Below are positions 22,463 through 31,357 of a stretch of DNA of 64,000 nucleotides, one piece after another (positions within the stretch are counted from its first letter, which is position 1; each line of letters begins with the position of its first letter). The notes below the pieces were generated by a model. That model was not told where the DNA came from. It ran no database searches and saw only the letters and a list, made by a program, of their open reading frames with translations. The stretch covers positions 1,240,001-1,304,000 of the forward strand of contig OZ037876.1 of the NCBI GenBank assembly GCA_964035575.1, in the 5' to 3' direction. The stretch is from Rhynchopus sp. YZ270_cl-10. Taxonomy: Eukaryota; Euglenozoa; Diplonemea; Diplonemida; Diplonemidae. The position numbers were made by a program, and so were the translations under genes.

Positions 22463-22597
22463 ATAAAAATCAGGCCAGATTTTCCTTGTGAAGGTGTTTT
22501 TTCACTCGTTTCTAATACTGCACTCGCTGCGCTCGTGCAGTATAATCACTCGTGAAAAAACACCTCCACGCGTAAAATCAGGCTATCTGATTTTTAT
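22463..22597. mobile_element. 135-bp inverted-repeat MITE-like element
   Basis: The arms start ATAAAAATCAG and contain GTGTTTTTTCAC on both sides in inverted orientation, about 45 bases each with small gaps. The centre is a second palindrome around ACTGCACTCGCTGCGCTCGT. No clear target duplication was identified because the flanks are A/T-rich. Confidence 0.55.
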
Positions 22598-22917
22598 TTA
22601 ATAAATAGCTATTACGAAAATGAGTTGAACCTGTCTAAAAGCATGGCGTCATTTCGAAAGCCACTAAAGTGTCGTTTGGGGTGTACAGGGTTAAATACCA
22701 TTTTCGAAAGTAGGGTTGTCTCTGCAACCAGGATAGCGAATTTTTTTTTCTTGTCATTTTTTCCCCCTCTATTTAAAAAATAACCACCTTTCCTTGTCTT
22801 GCAAACCCTTCATGTCATCTGCAAGATTCACAGTTTTGTTTGCAACCAGGTGGGTATAACCCCTTAGGTCATCAGCAAAGAAACTGTAAAAAAAAAAATA
22901 ATGAAAAAAAGTAACAC

Positions 22918-22970
22918 AGTGGAGACTGTCTATATGACAGCTACACTAATCCAACAAATTATCAAAAAAA
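22918..22970 (+). repeat. Hairpin repeat family B copy, short variant
   Basis: CAGTGGAGACTGTCTATATG then ACAGCTACACTAATCC and ATTATCAAAA. The inner arm differs from the long form (GACTGTC...GACAG), yet pairing is kept. Confidence 0.55.
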
Positions 22971-23063
22971 AAAAAAAGAAAACAAAAAGCCAAATACTAT
23001 CAATAGGCTAGTTGACGCCACGGGTCGGTTTAGGAATTTTCTGGGAAATCCTGTTCCGTACCA

Positions 23064-23268
23064 TCCCATACCGCCCTCGAACGCTCCCAAATCCCCCCAT
23101 ACCGTCCCATACCCTCCCATACCCTCCCGTACCCTCCCATACTGTCCCATACCGTCCCATACCCTCCCGTACCTCCCATACCACTCCCATACCGTCCCAC
23201 ACTGTCCCACACTGTCCCATACCGTCCCATACCGTCCCATACCCTCCCATACCGTCCCGTACCGTCCC
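23064..23268. repeat. CCCATACCST decamer array, left
   Basis: About 20 units of TCCCATACCG or TCCCATACCC with occasional changes. The array gives open frames of Ser-His-Thr-Pro repeats on both strands that are not genes. Confidence 0.85.
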
Positions 23269-23857
23269 CCTAATCGGTGTGGGAGTGCTCTCTTTTGCGT
23301 GCGAATTGTACACGAGAACTGCAAACCGGGCCGGTCTGGATTTGAGGTATACGGAAAGGCCATAATTTGTGAATTTGCAGCTGGACGACGGCAAATTGAC
23401 CCACCACAGCGCGGACAGATTCCGGAAATGCCAATCGCGGTATGTTTTGGGGCTGAAAAATTTTCACCTGAAAATTTTTTTCAGCAGCATTTTTTGGCCG
23501 AAAATGGGCCCCAGCTATTAGTGACCGGGCTCATATTTTCAAAAATTTAAGTGGTCAAAAAATTGTCCAATTTTCGACATCGACCCCACCACTTTCTGGA
23601 CGGATTCCGGAAATGCCAAAAAACTGTGTTTTGGGTCACCCGTTTTTGGGGCCCCTGAGGCGATTTTATATAAAAACCCCACAGGATCACCCTGTTCCCA
23701 CAACTTTTTTGTCAACTTTTTTTCAGGAAAAACTTTTTTTTTGCGCGCGCATTTTTTTTTCAGGGTCAGCGAGCGGGAAACGAAAAAAAAGTCGAGCTAC
23801 CCTAAGTGCATGCACGACCCCCAAACCACTCCCAAACCTCCAAAAATCCTCCCATAC

Positions 23858-24020
23858 CACCCCCATACCCTCCCACACTGTCCCATACCCTCCCATACTG
23901 TCCCATACAGTCCCGTACTGTCCCATACCGTCCCATACCGTCCCATACCGTCCCATACCGTCCCATACCGTCCCATACTGTCCCATACCCTCCCAAATCC
24001 TCCCATACCCTCCCATACCC
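23858..24020. repeat. CCCATACCST decamer array, right
   Basis: About 16 units of the same decamer, in the same strand orientation as the left array, ending five bases before the right TIR phrase CGAATGTCCGTG. Confidence 0.85.
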
Positions 24021-24437
24021 GAATGTCCGTGACGTCAACTAGCCTAATCAAAGAAAACGCAGATTTACAGCTGCGCAATTTCTACTCTTTATTTTTTGCA
24101 ATTCTTTTAAACCCAAAGACCCTTTTTTTTGTATTCTTCATCAGCTTGTCCCAAAAAAGTTTTGGTAAAACAAAATAACAATCAAAAGAAATCATAACAA
24201 GCACAATATCTCCTTGTACATAGGATGACATATTTATCACTTTTTTCGTAACTCTTTCTGTCAAAAAAAAAAAAAAACGAGAGGTCACCACCTTTCAGAC
24301 TTACGTTTCTTTCTTAGTTTTTTCTCCTTGTTCTTATTTAAAAAATGTCGAAGAAAAAAAAGAGCGATTGTCAAAAAAAAAAAAAAAAAAATGGCAACTT
24401 TCTCTTTTTTGAGGATAAATGAAAATACTCAAAAGAA

Positions 24438-24490
24438 CAGTGAAGATTGTCTGTATGGCAGCTACACTATTCCAACAAATTTATCAAAAA
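24438..24490 (+). repeat. Hairpin repeat family B copy, short variant
   Basis: CAGTGAAGATTGTCTGTATG then GCAGCTACACTATTCC and TTTATCAAAA; same variant class as 22918. Confidence 0.55.
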
Positions 24491-25800
24491 TATTCAACAA
24501 AAAAAAAACAAAAAAAAAGTAAAAAAAAGCTATCAAGATGATTACGTCTCTGGAGTCACTGCAGCTTTGTCTTCCGTGTTTTATATCAGTACATTGAAAG
24601 TATTGGATATGAAAACACAAACAGTTTTTCGCGCAGTGACCTTTTTCACAAGTAGTCACCCTTAGCTGAGAGGAGATTAGAATACAGAAAAAAACGCTCA
24701 TTCGTCTCGTTGTTCAGTTGTTCAGGGATTTTGACCCAAGTCTTGTGCGCACAAAGTATCATCTATCACAAATATTGTCAAAAAAAAAATGGGCTGGCAG
24801 CTTCACTAACAGATCATCAAAAAAAGAAGAAAAAAAGCTTTGCCCAACGGTTGGCAACTGCTCTATAATTATGTATCAGAAGAAGAAAAATTCAAATATT
24901 TAAAAAAACTTATCAAATCCGTCCGTCATCAGCTATCGTTTACAAACCCTGCCAGACCCTCTTCCGAATGTGGATCTTATTTTAGTCTTTTTTTTTTCTC
25001 TCTTTTCATATCAGAATCACATATTTTTAGTGAGTTTTTTTTTTTTTTTGTCTCCTTACCTTGTTCCGTTACCTCTGTATTCATGCAGAAGTGTACTCTT
25101 AACCCAAGGTAACCCTGCCCGTCATCGGTGGCAAAACAGCACCGACTTCGTGTCTTATCAATCTTCATAAGGTCGCTAAGAACCGAGAGTCTCAGGTTCC
25201 TTCAATACAACTATGCCTGTCTGTGCACGTGATGCACATTCATGTTTACAAAAGATTTATTGTTTTTCGTTTCTGTCTTTCAGCTCTTGCAGTGTTTTTT
25301 ACATTCCGTTGTTGTACAAGAACACCCCATTTTCCAATAAAACTAGCATTTTTTTCCTACTCAGTTTGGAGGGGTCTGTGGGAATCCATGAAACTTTCAA
25401 TAATCAAAGAAAGTGGCATACAGGAAATATGTACCTAGGCTGTACCAAGCGTTACAAAATTTCGATAAATACCTGCTGTCCCAAGAAGGAGTATGGATCA
25501 GTACCCAAAATCGTTTTAATTTTGTGTTTTTCCCCCCCTGTTTGTTCATGAGGCTAGTGAGATATGTACGTATTCTTTACGTACAGATTTGTTCTTACTG
25601 CTGAGTGCAAACGTATGGACCCTCGTCCACCCCAGATCTCTTTCGTCGTGCTTGTGTCGTTTCAATTGACTACGTGCCTATGTCATGTTCTCTGTCTGTG
25701 TGGTCCTATTCCCCAGTCATCCCATATCCCATCGAACTCTTTCAGACCATCTTTAAAAAGAAAGTACCGTCCCCCCATTCTTATCCACGTTTCTATATCT
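24491..25800. other. Gap before the duplicated locus
   Basis: No gene supported. A degenerate family A copy lies at about 25171-25200 (GTCGCTAAGAACCGAGAG, CTCAGGTTCC). The last 200 bases lose the long homopolymers and probably include the promoter or processing region of the first fusion gene, but no motif can be named. Confidence 0.4.
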
Positions 25801-25913
25801 GTACCTCACCACCAACCCCACCCAACCCAACCCAACTCAAGACAAAACCAAACCCGACAGGACCATTGCCAAAAAAACAAAAGAAAAAGACAAAAGAAAA
25901 GAGCGGCACAACA

Positions 25914-28900
25914 ATGCAGTTTGCAAAGCTGGCAGTTCTGCTGGGCGCTGTGCTGGTCGCAGAGGCACACATCGGAGGAGGCGGGCACAGCCATGGCTAC
26001 GAACAGCGCAGCCGCAGGGGCCGTGGCCGTGGCCGTGGCCGTGGTGGCCGCCGCCACCGCCAGCACCGCCGCCACCAGAAGCCCGACTACGAGAACAGTG
26101 CGTTTGCACAGGACTTCGGGTGTGTGTTTGCCTGCGCAAAGGCGCTTGGGGACGGCCAGGTGGAGTGCATGAAGTGCGTGGACAAGTACGCCGGGGAGAT
26201 TGTGCAGGTGCCCGTCTCCTACGCAAAGGACATGCTTGCCTTCAAGCTGAACCCGTCGCAGGACTACACCGAGGGCTGGTGTGGGAAGAAGGCGCTGCAC
26301 CCTGAGGAGGGTGTTGACGTGAGTGTGTACCCCAGCGGGTGGATGCCGGTGGTTGACGCCGCGGGCAACGTGACCTCGTACACCGGATGTGAGACGACAA
26401 CAGACTTCCCCGGAATCGACACGATCTCGCACCAGAGCCACGCGTTTGTGAAGGAGGCGCTGAAGGACATCCCGCGCAAGCAGAACGACGGGGAGGTGTG
26501 GCGTGGAAACGAGCTTGGGTTCATTGTGTCGAGCTCGATCTTCTGGGACAAGGTGAGCCCGCGTGCCCTCCTCCTCGGGTCGAACGTGAACCAGCACAAG
26601 GTGGTGCGGCCGATCCTTGACGAGGTGTTCGGAACGTGCGACGCTGCCTGTGAGGCTGCGATGTCTGCGTCTGCAGCAGAGTTCCTCTCTGGCAGGGAGC
26701 TGCTGGACGTGCAGACGGACATCAAGCGTTGGGTGTTTGAGGAGCTCTTCAAGCTTGCCTACCCTGGTGAGGTGAACCCGATCCCGTCGGCCGACTTCGT
26801 TGCCCTGCAGTCTGGGTTCCTTGGTCTGCAGCCGTTTGTGCAGCTGGTGCCACCCTTCGTGGGGGAGCTGATGGCAGAGAGCGTGAAGGAGAAGCTGTCT
26901 GCGGTGCACGACGTTCTCCGCATGTTCACTGAGAAGCACTACGGGGCACGTGTGGCGAACGGCGACTGCGCACCCACAGAGGGCGGCTGCCTGGACCAGC
27001 TGACGGCGGCCTTCCTCGACACCTTCATGTCTGCGGGTGGTCTGTCTGTGCCGAGCGGTATCTCGACGGCACTGTGGGTGATGTACGGGGACGTTGCGCC
27101 GCACGGGGACATGTTCCCGACGAACTACACCATTGACAACAACGACGTGCTGCCGCTGTACTACGAGTCGATGCGTTTCTTCGCGCCTGTTGTGGGTTTC
27201 CCGTGGTGGGACCCTGCCCCGGAGCGTGCGACAGACGACTTCGGAAGCCAGTTTGACGGTGGCCACCGTACGGTGCTGAACCTTGCCTTTGCGAACCGTG
27301 ACCCGAATGTGTGGGGAGGAGACGCACACAAGTTCCGTGTGCGTCCGGCAGCGGAGTACTACGAGCACTTCATCGGGTTTGCGGAGACGGCTGTGGACGA
27401 GACTGTGGCCAACGGGACGATGAACAGGGCGTGCCCAGGTAAGACGACGGCGATTGCGCTGGGACAGGCCTTCCTGCAGAACTTCAACCAGAGCGAGTGG
27501 GCAAACACGGGGGACTCGAAGAGCGAGTTCACCCTCGTTGTGCCGTTCATCGACAGCTTCATTCTGGCGAAGGGGGACGCTGGTGCGAACCTGACGGACG
27601 CACCTGGCCCGCTGGGGTCGCTGCCGTCCCTGCCGTCGCTGTCGGACCTGCCGTTCGGCTTTGGCGACTACTTCCAGGAGCTCATTGCTGGCCTTGGCGA
27701 CCCGTCGTTCCCGCAGAACATTGTCGACGAGTTCCGCTTCGACCTGTACGCACGTGGGCTGGCGAAGCAGAACGCAGACGGCCTTGTGGGTGCACCGGTG
27801 CTGACCTCGCAGTACGTCGTGCCGCCGACCGTGCACGGGGAGGTGCCGTCGACGACTGTGGGTGTGGCGGACCACATCACTGTCCCGAAGGAGGACGAGT
27901 CGTGGCCGCAGACGTCTGAGGAGGCTGCACAGCAGGCACAGATCTACGGCGCAGTGCTGCCGTTCCCGTACACGGCAGACATGTGCGGTGTGTGGAACGA
28001 GGACGAGAACCCGGAGGCGATCCTGCGGGAGATGATGTTCGGGGGGCTGAACCCGGACCGTGTGCTGGTGCCGTGGGGTGAGGAGAAGTACACGGACGCA
28101 GGGTTCTCGAGCCTGATGTTCGAGGGTGTGGGCCAGGGCCGTGTGGAGCGTGTGAGGGACGGGGACCGCCGTGCGAGGGGGGCGAAGTACGCGTCGTACC
28201 TGAACTTTGCGGCGGACCTGGAGGTGAAGCCCGGCTTCGCAAAGTACGGGGCAGACGCGTACTTCAACAAGGACAGGCAGGTGACACACATTGTGCGTGG
28301 GGGCCGCACCTACTACCCCTCGGAGCCTGGCTGGGCGTCCTTCACCGCCTCGGGGATGACGTGGCGCCAGTGCCGCGAGCTGCACGGACGCACCCGGTGC
28401 TGGAGGAACCCGCTGGAGGGACTGCGCACAAGGACGTGCATCTGCGACGTCCCGGCACGCATCGGCTTCAGGGCGGCAAAGATGGGCTTCCTCGGAACGC
28501 TGAGCGCTGTGCTGTCTGTTGTGGACCACCTGTACGAGCTCCACCTGACTGTTGCGAACGGGATTGTGACGGCCAACGTGGAGGAGCTGCCTGTGGACCA
28601 CGCGATGCGCAGACTCATGCAGCCCTTCGGCTTCCGCACTGCGCAGATCAACTGGGCCGCGGCCTTCTCCCTTGTGAACGAGTTTGGTCTCCTCCACCGT
28701 GCGACGGCGCTGACGAAGGACGGTCTGCGCGAGCTGCTCCTGCTTGCAGAGGCGTCGAAGGCGGGGGTGACGTTCCAGCCGACACCAGCACGCTTTGCGG
28801 CACAGGGCATCGATGAGAGGGACACCACCCTCCCGCTGCACGAGGACGGAGGTGACTTCTACGCCGTGATCAAGGACTACATCCACAGCTACATGACTGC

Positions 28901-29384
28901 CCACTGGGACTACGCCAGCAACGCCTGCAACGCCGACGTGCACATGCGCAGCTGGATTGCACGTGTGAACCAGATGAGCCCCGGGCACAACCTCCCTGAG
29001 GAGCTGACCTGCGAGTTTGTTGAGGAGCTCCTTACCACCTTTGTGTACGGTGTCACTGCTGGCCACACCCACGTCGGTGCCCTTGGCGCTGAGTACGAGG
29101 ACCCGTGCCACATGCCCTGGGCATGGCGTGAGGGTGAGATGTGCGGAACCCCGAGAACCGGCTACACCCAGATGGTTGTCCTTGCCTCCACGAGCTACAA
29201 CCAGCCCAAGCTCGTCGACGACTACACCCACATCTACCCTGACGAGGCGGACAAGCAGCTCTGGAGGGACTTCCAGACGAACCTCAAGGCCTTTGGCGCT
29301 CGTGTGGACGCAAGAAACGCTCTGAGGACAAGACAGTTCAAGAGCTTTGACATTGACAGCATTGAGATTTCTGTTGGAATCTAG
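25914..29384 (+). CDS. Secreted CYP74-like P450-lipoxygenase fusion, copy 1
   Basis: A 1156-residue protein. Residues 1-18 (MQFAKLAVLLGAVLVAEA) are a signal peptide, followed by a His/Gly/Arg-rich linker with Arg-Gly repeats. About residues 95-550 look like a CYP74-type cytochrome P450: I-helix-like FMSAGG at 371-376, ExxR as ESMR (E418, R421), NRDPNVW from N461, and the haem loop NRACPGK with Cys507. About 680-1156 is a lipoxygenase: iron ligands H872 and H877 (HLYELH), H1051 about 174 residues later as the family requires, and a C-terminal isoleucine (SVGI). At the variable fourth ligand position (H1051+4) there is Gly. CYP74 enzymes convert the fatty-acid hydroperoxides that lipoxygenases make, so a coupled oxylipin synthase is inferred. 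The start was chosen for the signal peptide; the frame is open 103 codons upstream but is low-complexity there. Codon use is strongly GC-biased. Confidence 0.85.
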   Translation: MQFAKLAVLLGAVLVAEAHIGGGGHSHGYEQRSRRGRGRGRGRGGRRHRQHRRHQKPDYENSAFAQDFGCVFACAKALGDGQVECMKCVDKYAGEIVQVPVSYAKDMLAFKLNPSQDYTEGWCGKKALHPEEGVDVSVYPSGWMPVVDAAGNVTSYTGCETTTDFPGIDTISHQSHAFVKEALKDIPRKQNDGEVWRGNELGFIVSSSIFWDKVSPRALLLGSNVNQHKVVRPILDEVFGTCDAACEAAMSASAAEFLSGRELLDVQTDIKRWVFEELFKLAYPGEVNPIPSADFVALQSGFLGLQPFVQLVPPFVGELMAESVKEKLSAVHDVLRMFTEKHYGARVANGDCAPTEGGCLDQLTAAFLDTFMSAGGLSVPSGISTALWVMYGDVAPHGDMFPTNYTIDNNDVLPLYYESMRFFAPVVGFPWWDPAPERATDDFGSQFDGGHRTVLNLAFANRDPNVWGGDAHKFRVRPAAEYYEHFIGFAETAVDETVANGTMNRACPGKTTAIALGQAFLQNFNQSEWANTGDSKSEFTLVVPFIDSFILAKGDAGANLTDAPGPLGSLPSLPSLSDLPFGFGDYFQELIAGLGDPSFPQNIVDEFRFDLYARGLAKQNADGLVGAPVLTSQYVVPPTVHGEVPSTTVGVADHITVPKEDESWPQTSEEAAQQAQIYGAVLPFPYTADMCGVWNEDENPEAILREMMFGGLNPDRVLVPWGEEKYTDAGFSSLMFEGVGQGRVERVRDGDRRARGAKYASYLNFAADLEVKPGFAKYGADAYFNKDRQVTHIVRGGRTYYPSEPGWASFTASGMTWRQCRELHGRTRCWRNPLEGLRTRTCICDVPARIGFRAAKMGFLGTLSAVLSVVDHLYELHLTVANGIVTANVEELPVDHAMRRLMQPFGFRTAQINWAAAFSLVNEFGLLHRATALTKDGLRELLLLAEASKAGVTFQPTPARFAAQGIDERDTTLPLHEDGGDFYAVIKDYIHSYMTAHWDYASNACNADVHMRSWIARVNQMSPGHNLPEELTCEFVEELLTTFVYGVTAGHTHVGALGAEYEDPCHMPWAWREGEMCGTPRTGYTQMVVLASTSYNQPKLVDDYTHIYPDEADKQLWRDFQTNLKAFGARVDARNALRTRQFKSFDIDSIEISVGI

Positions 29385-31245
29385 GGGGTTATTGCTGTTT
29401 TCTATTTTTAGTACTACTTTTTTTCTTTTTTTTTGTTGAAGCCTTATTGGGATGAAGTGTAGTTAGCAGCCTGGCCACCTGTGCCAGAAACGCCCACTTC
29501 ACTTTCCTTGTTTAGGCATCTTCCGATTTCATCGCTTTCCCCTTTTTCCCCCTTTCCCCCCTTTTCTTCAATTAGTTTGGTTTATGTGTTTGTTTATGTG
29601 TGTATTTGGATGGTGACTAAGCACGTGAGGCTTAGGTCATATCTTACCAAAAACATTTTTTTCTCGCTTTTTTAGGCCATCGTATCAATTGCTGTCTGGA
29701 CTTCCTTTTTCTTCCTTGTCTTTTCTCCGCATCCGGAACAAAAGCACGTCGTCAACTGTAAAGTAGGCGTGGAACAAAAAAAAGTCAGCTATTTATTTTT
29801 TGCTTCCCTTTCCCTTCCTTCCCTTTCCTTCGCGCCCCCACCCCCCCCTGTTTCGGGACATTGAGGGCCCGAAACAGCAATCATCAGCACCACTTTTAAG
29901 ATATTGTGTGCCGCCGGGCTCATCCATCTTTCAAAATAAACAAACAGACAAAAATAAAAAAACAAAAGTGGGTATTTTTTTTCCCTTTTTCTTTTTAAAA
30001 TATACATTTTATATTTCAATTTTTTCCCCCTTTATTTGCCTTCTGTTTAGCAGGTTGAAGGTCGCATGAAGTTTGCAATTTTGGGTGTTTTTATAAAAGG
30101 GAAGTGACACACGTTGTCACCCCCCTTTTTTTCACCCCTGTTTTGCAGTCATGTTTCCCTGCACTGAAGCAAACCTCACACGGCATTGCATGAGGACAGG
30201 GAGAGGGAGCAAGGACAGCACCAAGATCCTAGCGCCCTTTCCCAGGTCTTCGTTCTTTTCTGTGTGTGGGTTTCAGCATACTGCCCTGCACTCGCCCTGC
30301 ACTGGTAGGCGACGGGCATTATTCTATTTTTTTTCTTTTTGCAATTTTGCAATTTGCAATTTGTTAGGGTTGTATTTGCATTGGGTTGTGAAGAGAAAAA
30401 ACAGGGCCGGACACTGTTGACCCCTGCGTGCGTCCTGCCACACTGCGGCACTGTGTTCCCATGCATGGAACCAGCTCCCTACAGTGGTGTGCAGGAAAGC
30501 AGAGAATGGTTTCAATTGTGGTCGGCCCCGTTCTGTTTTCCCAACCCGGATGGTTGCCATCAGGATGCAAATCCCCTTTCCTCCGCTTTACCCCTCTTTT
30601 AGTTCTGCAAAGACAACGGGTTTTCTGGGTCCAGTCTTGTATTGGCTGGCAGCTGGGATACCCGTGCCCTGCGCAGTTCCTCCGGAAAAACACATCCTGC
30701 CATTTGGTATTCCTCTCTCTCTTCCTCTCTTCCTCTCCCCTCGCGCTGAAGAATCAGTAAGTGGCCTTTTCTTGACCAGAGCCATTTTACACCTTGAGCC
30801 CTATTCCCACGCCCCCTCAAAAGGTGTGCAGATGGAAAGGAGGGGGGTAGCTGTCTGTCGTCCGTGTGTGGAAACGAAACGGCTCAGCTTCGGTACCGAA
30901 GCGCGCGGTTTCTGTGCACACACGTTCCGTTCAGTTCAGCACCACCTTTCTTCTTTGCACCCCTTTTTGCGCCCCCGTTGCTTCTTTTCCTGGTTTTGGC
31001 GGTTGATCGGGACTTTGTTTCTGTGTATGGCGGGGGTAACCTGGCATCACAAGGCAAAGCATTCCGATGGTGGAGACATCCACAGCACAACCCCAAACAG
31101 GGAAAAGGGAGAAAATCAATTTGAAAGAAATGAAAACAAAACAAAGCAAAACAAAGCAAAACAAAACTAGAAACCAGGACAAGACACAAAAGTCAAGTCA
31201 AACAAACCTACGTACCCCCTCACACCTGCCCACTTTACTTTATTT
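29385..31245 (+). other. 3' flank and spacer of unit 1
   Basis: No gene is supported. It contains family A hairpin 29612-29645, about 230 bases after the stop codon, a GTTTTTATAAAAGGGAAG phrase near 30090, a palindrome GCTTCGGTACCGAAGC near 30893, and AAAC-rich DNA before the next gene. A 228-codon open frame (30484-31170) has no domain-like character. Because copy 2 has this region as its upstream sequence, any promoter for copy 2 must lie here and is duplicated again after copy 2. Confidence 0.5.
29612..29645 (+). repeat. Hairpin repeat family A copy in 3' flank
   Basis: GGTGACTAAGCACGTGAGGC then TTAGGTCATATC. Arms intact. It sits in the probable 3' untranslated region of the P450-lipoxygenase gene and is duplicated with it at 35044. 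Confidence 0.7.
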
Positions 31246-31357
31246 GTACCTCACCATCAACCCCACCCAACCCAACCCAACTCAAGACAAAACCAAACCC
31301 GACAGGACCATTGCCAAAAAACAAAAGAAAAAGACAAAAGAAAAGAGCGGCACAACA

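Larger units (their letters stand above)
23006..24044. mobile_element. 1.04-kb TA-flanked TIR element with minisatellite arms
   Basis: The left end is GGCTAGTTGACGCCACGG. The right end is its reverse complement with one change. TA flanks both ends (23004-23005 and 24045-24046). Inside each end lies an array of CCCATACCGT/CCCATACCCT decamers (23064-23268 and 23858-24020). The middle carries TTCCGGAAATGCC and GGGGCTGAAAA phrases seen also in the 20.4-kb element. A TA duplication and short TIRs fit Tc1/mariner-like non-autonomous elements, but no transposase is present. Confidence 0.65.
25801..31245 (+). repeat. Tandem duplication unit 1 (5.4 kb)
   Basis: The unit starts GTACCTCACCACCAACCCCA, carries a complete P450-lipoxygenase gene and about 1.86 kb of 3' flank, and is followed head-to-tail by unit 2 (31246-36677). 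Downstream of the differences noted here the two copies keep a constant 5432-base offset, and every stretch compared is the same. The differences seen are a 12-base length change in the Arg-Gly repeat, one A in a poly-A run of the 5' leader, and one C/T change near the start. A third partial copy of the junction sequence lies at 36678, so short homology (GTACCTCACCACCAACC) marks each boundary. Confidence 0.9.

Noticed and set aside
23012-24042. Ser-His-Thr-Pro/Tyr-Gly-Thr-Val-Trp repeat proteins on both strands
   Set aside because: Translation of the CCCATACCST decamer arrays inside a non-coding TIR element.
1-25800. Possible CRISPR array among the many short repeats
   Set aside because: Repeats are dispersed, hairpin-shaped and not regularly spaced, and the genes are clearly eukaryotic.
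25806-29231. A 1141-codon open frame antisense to the P450-lipoxygenase gene (and its twin at 31235-34663)
   Set aside because: It is the mirror of strongly biased GC-rich codons, which leave few stops on the opposite strand. Its translation is Arg/Leu/Val/His-rich with no domain, while the sense strand has two clear enzyme domains.
30484-31170. 228-codon open frame between the two fusion genes
   Set aside because: It lacks domain character, ends in Lys/Asn/Gln homopolymer-like sequence, and overlaps DNA that is only spacer in the second unit.
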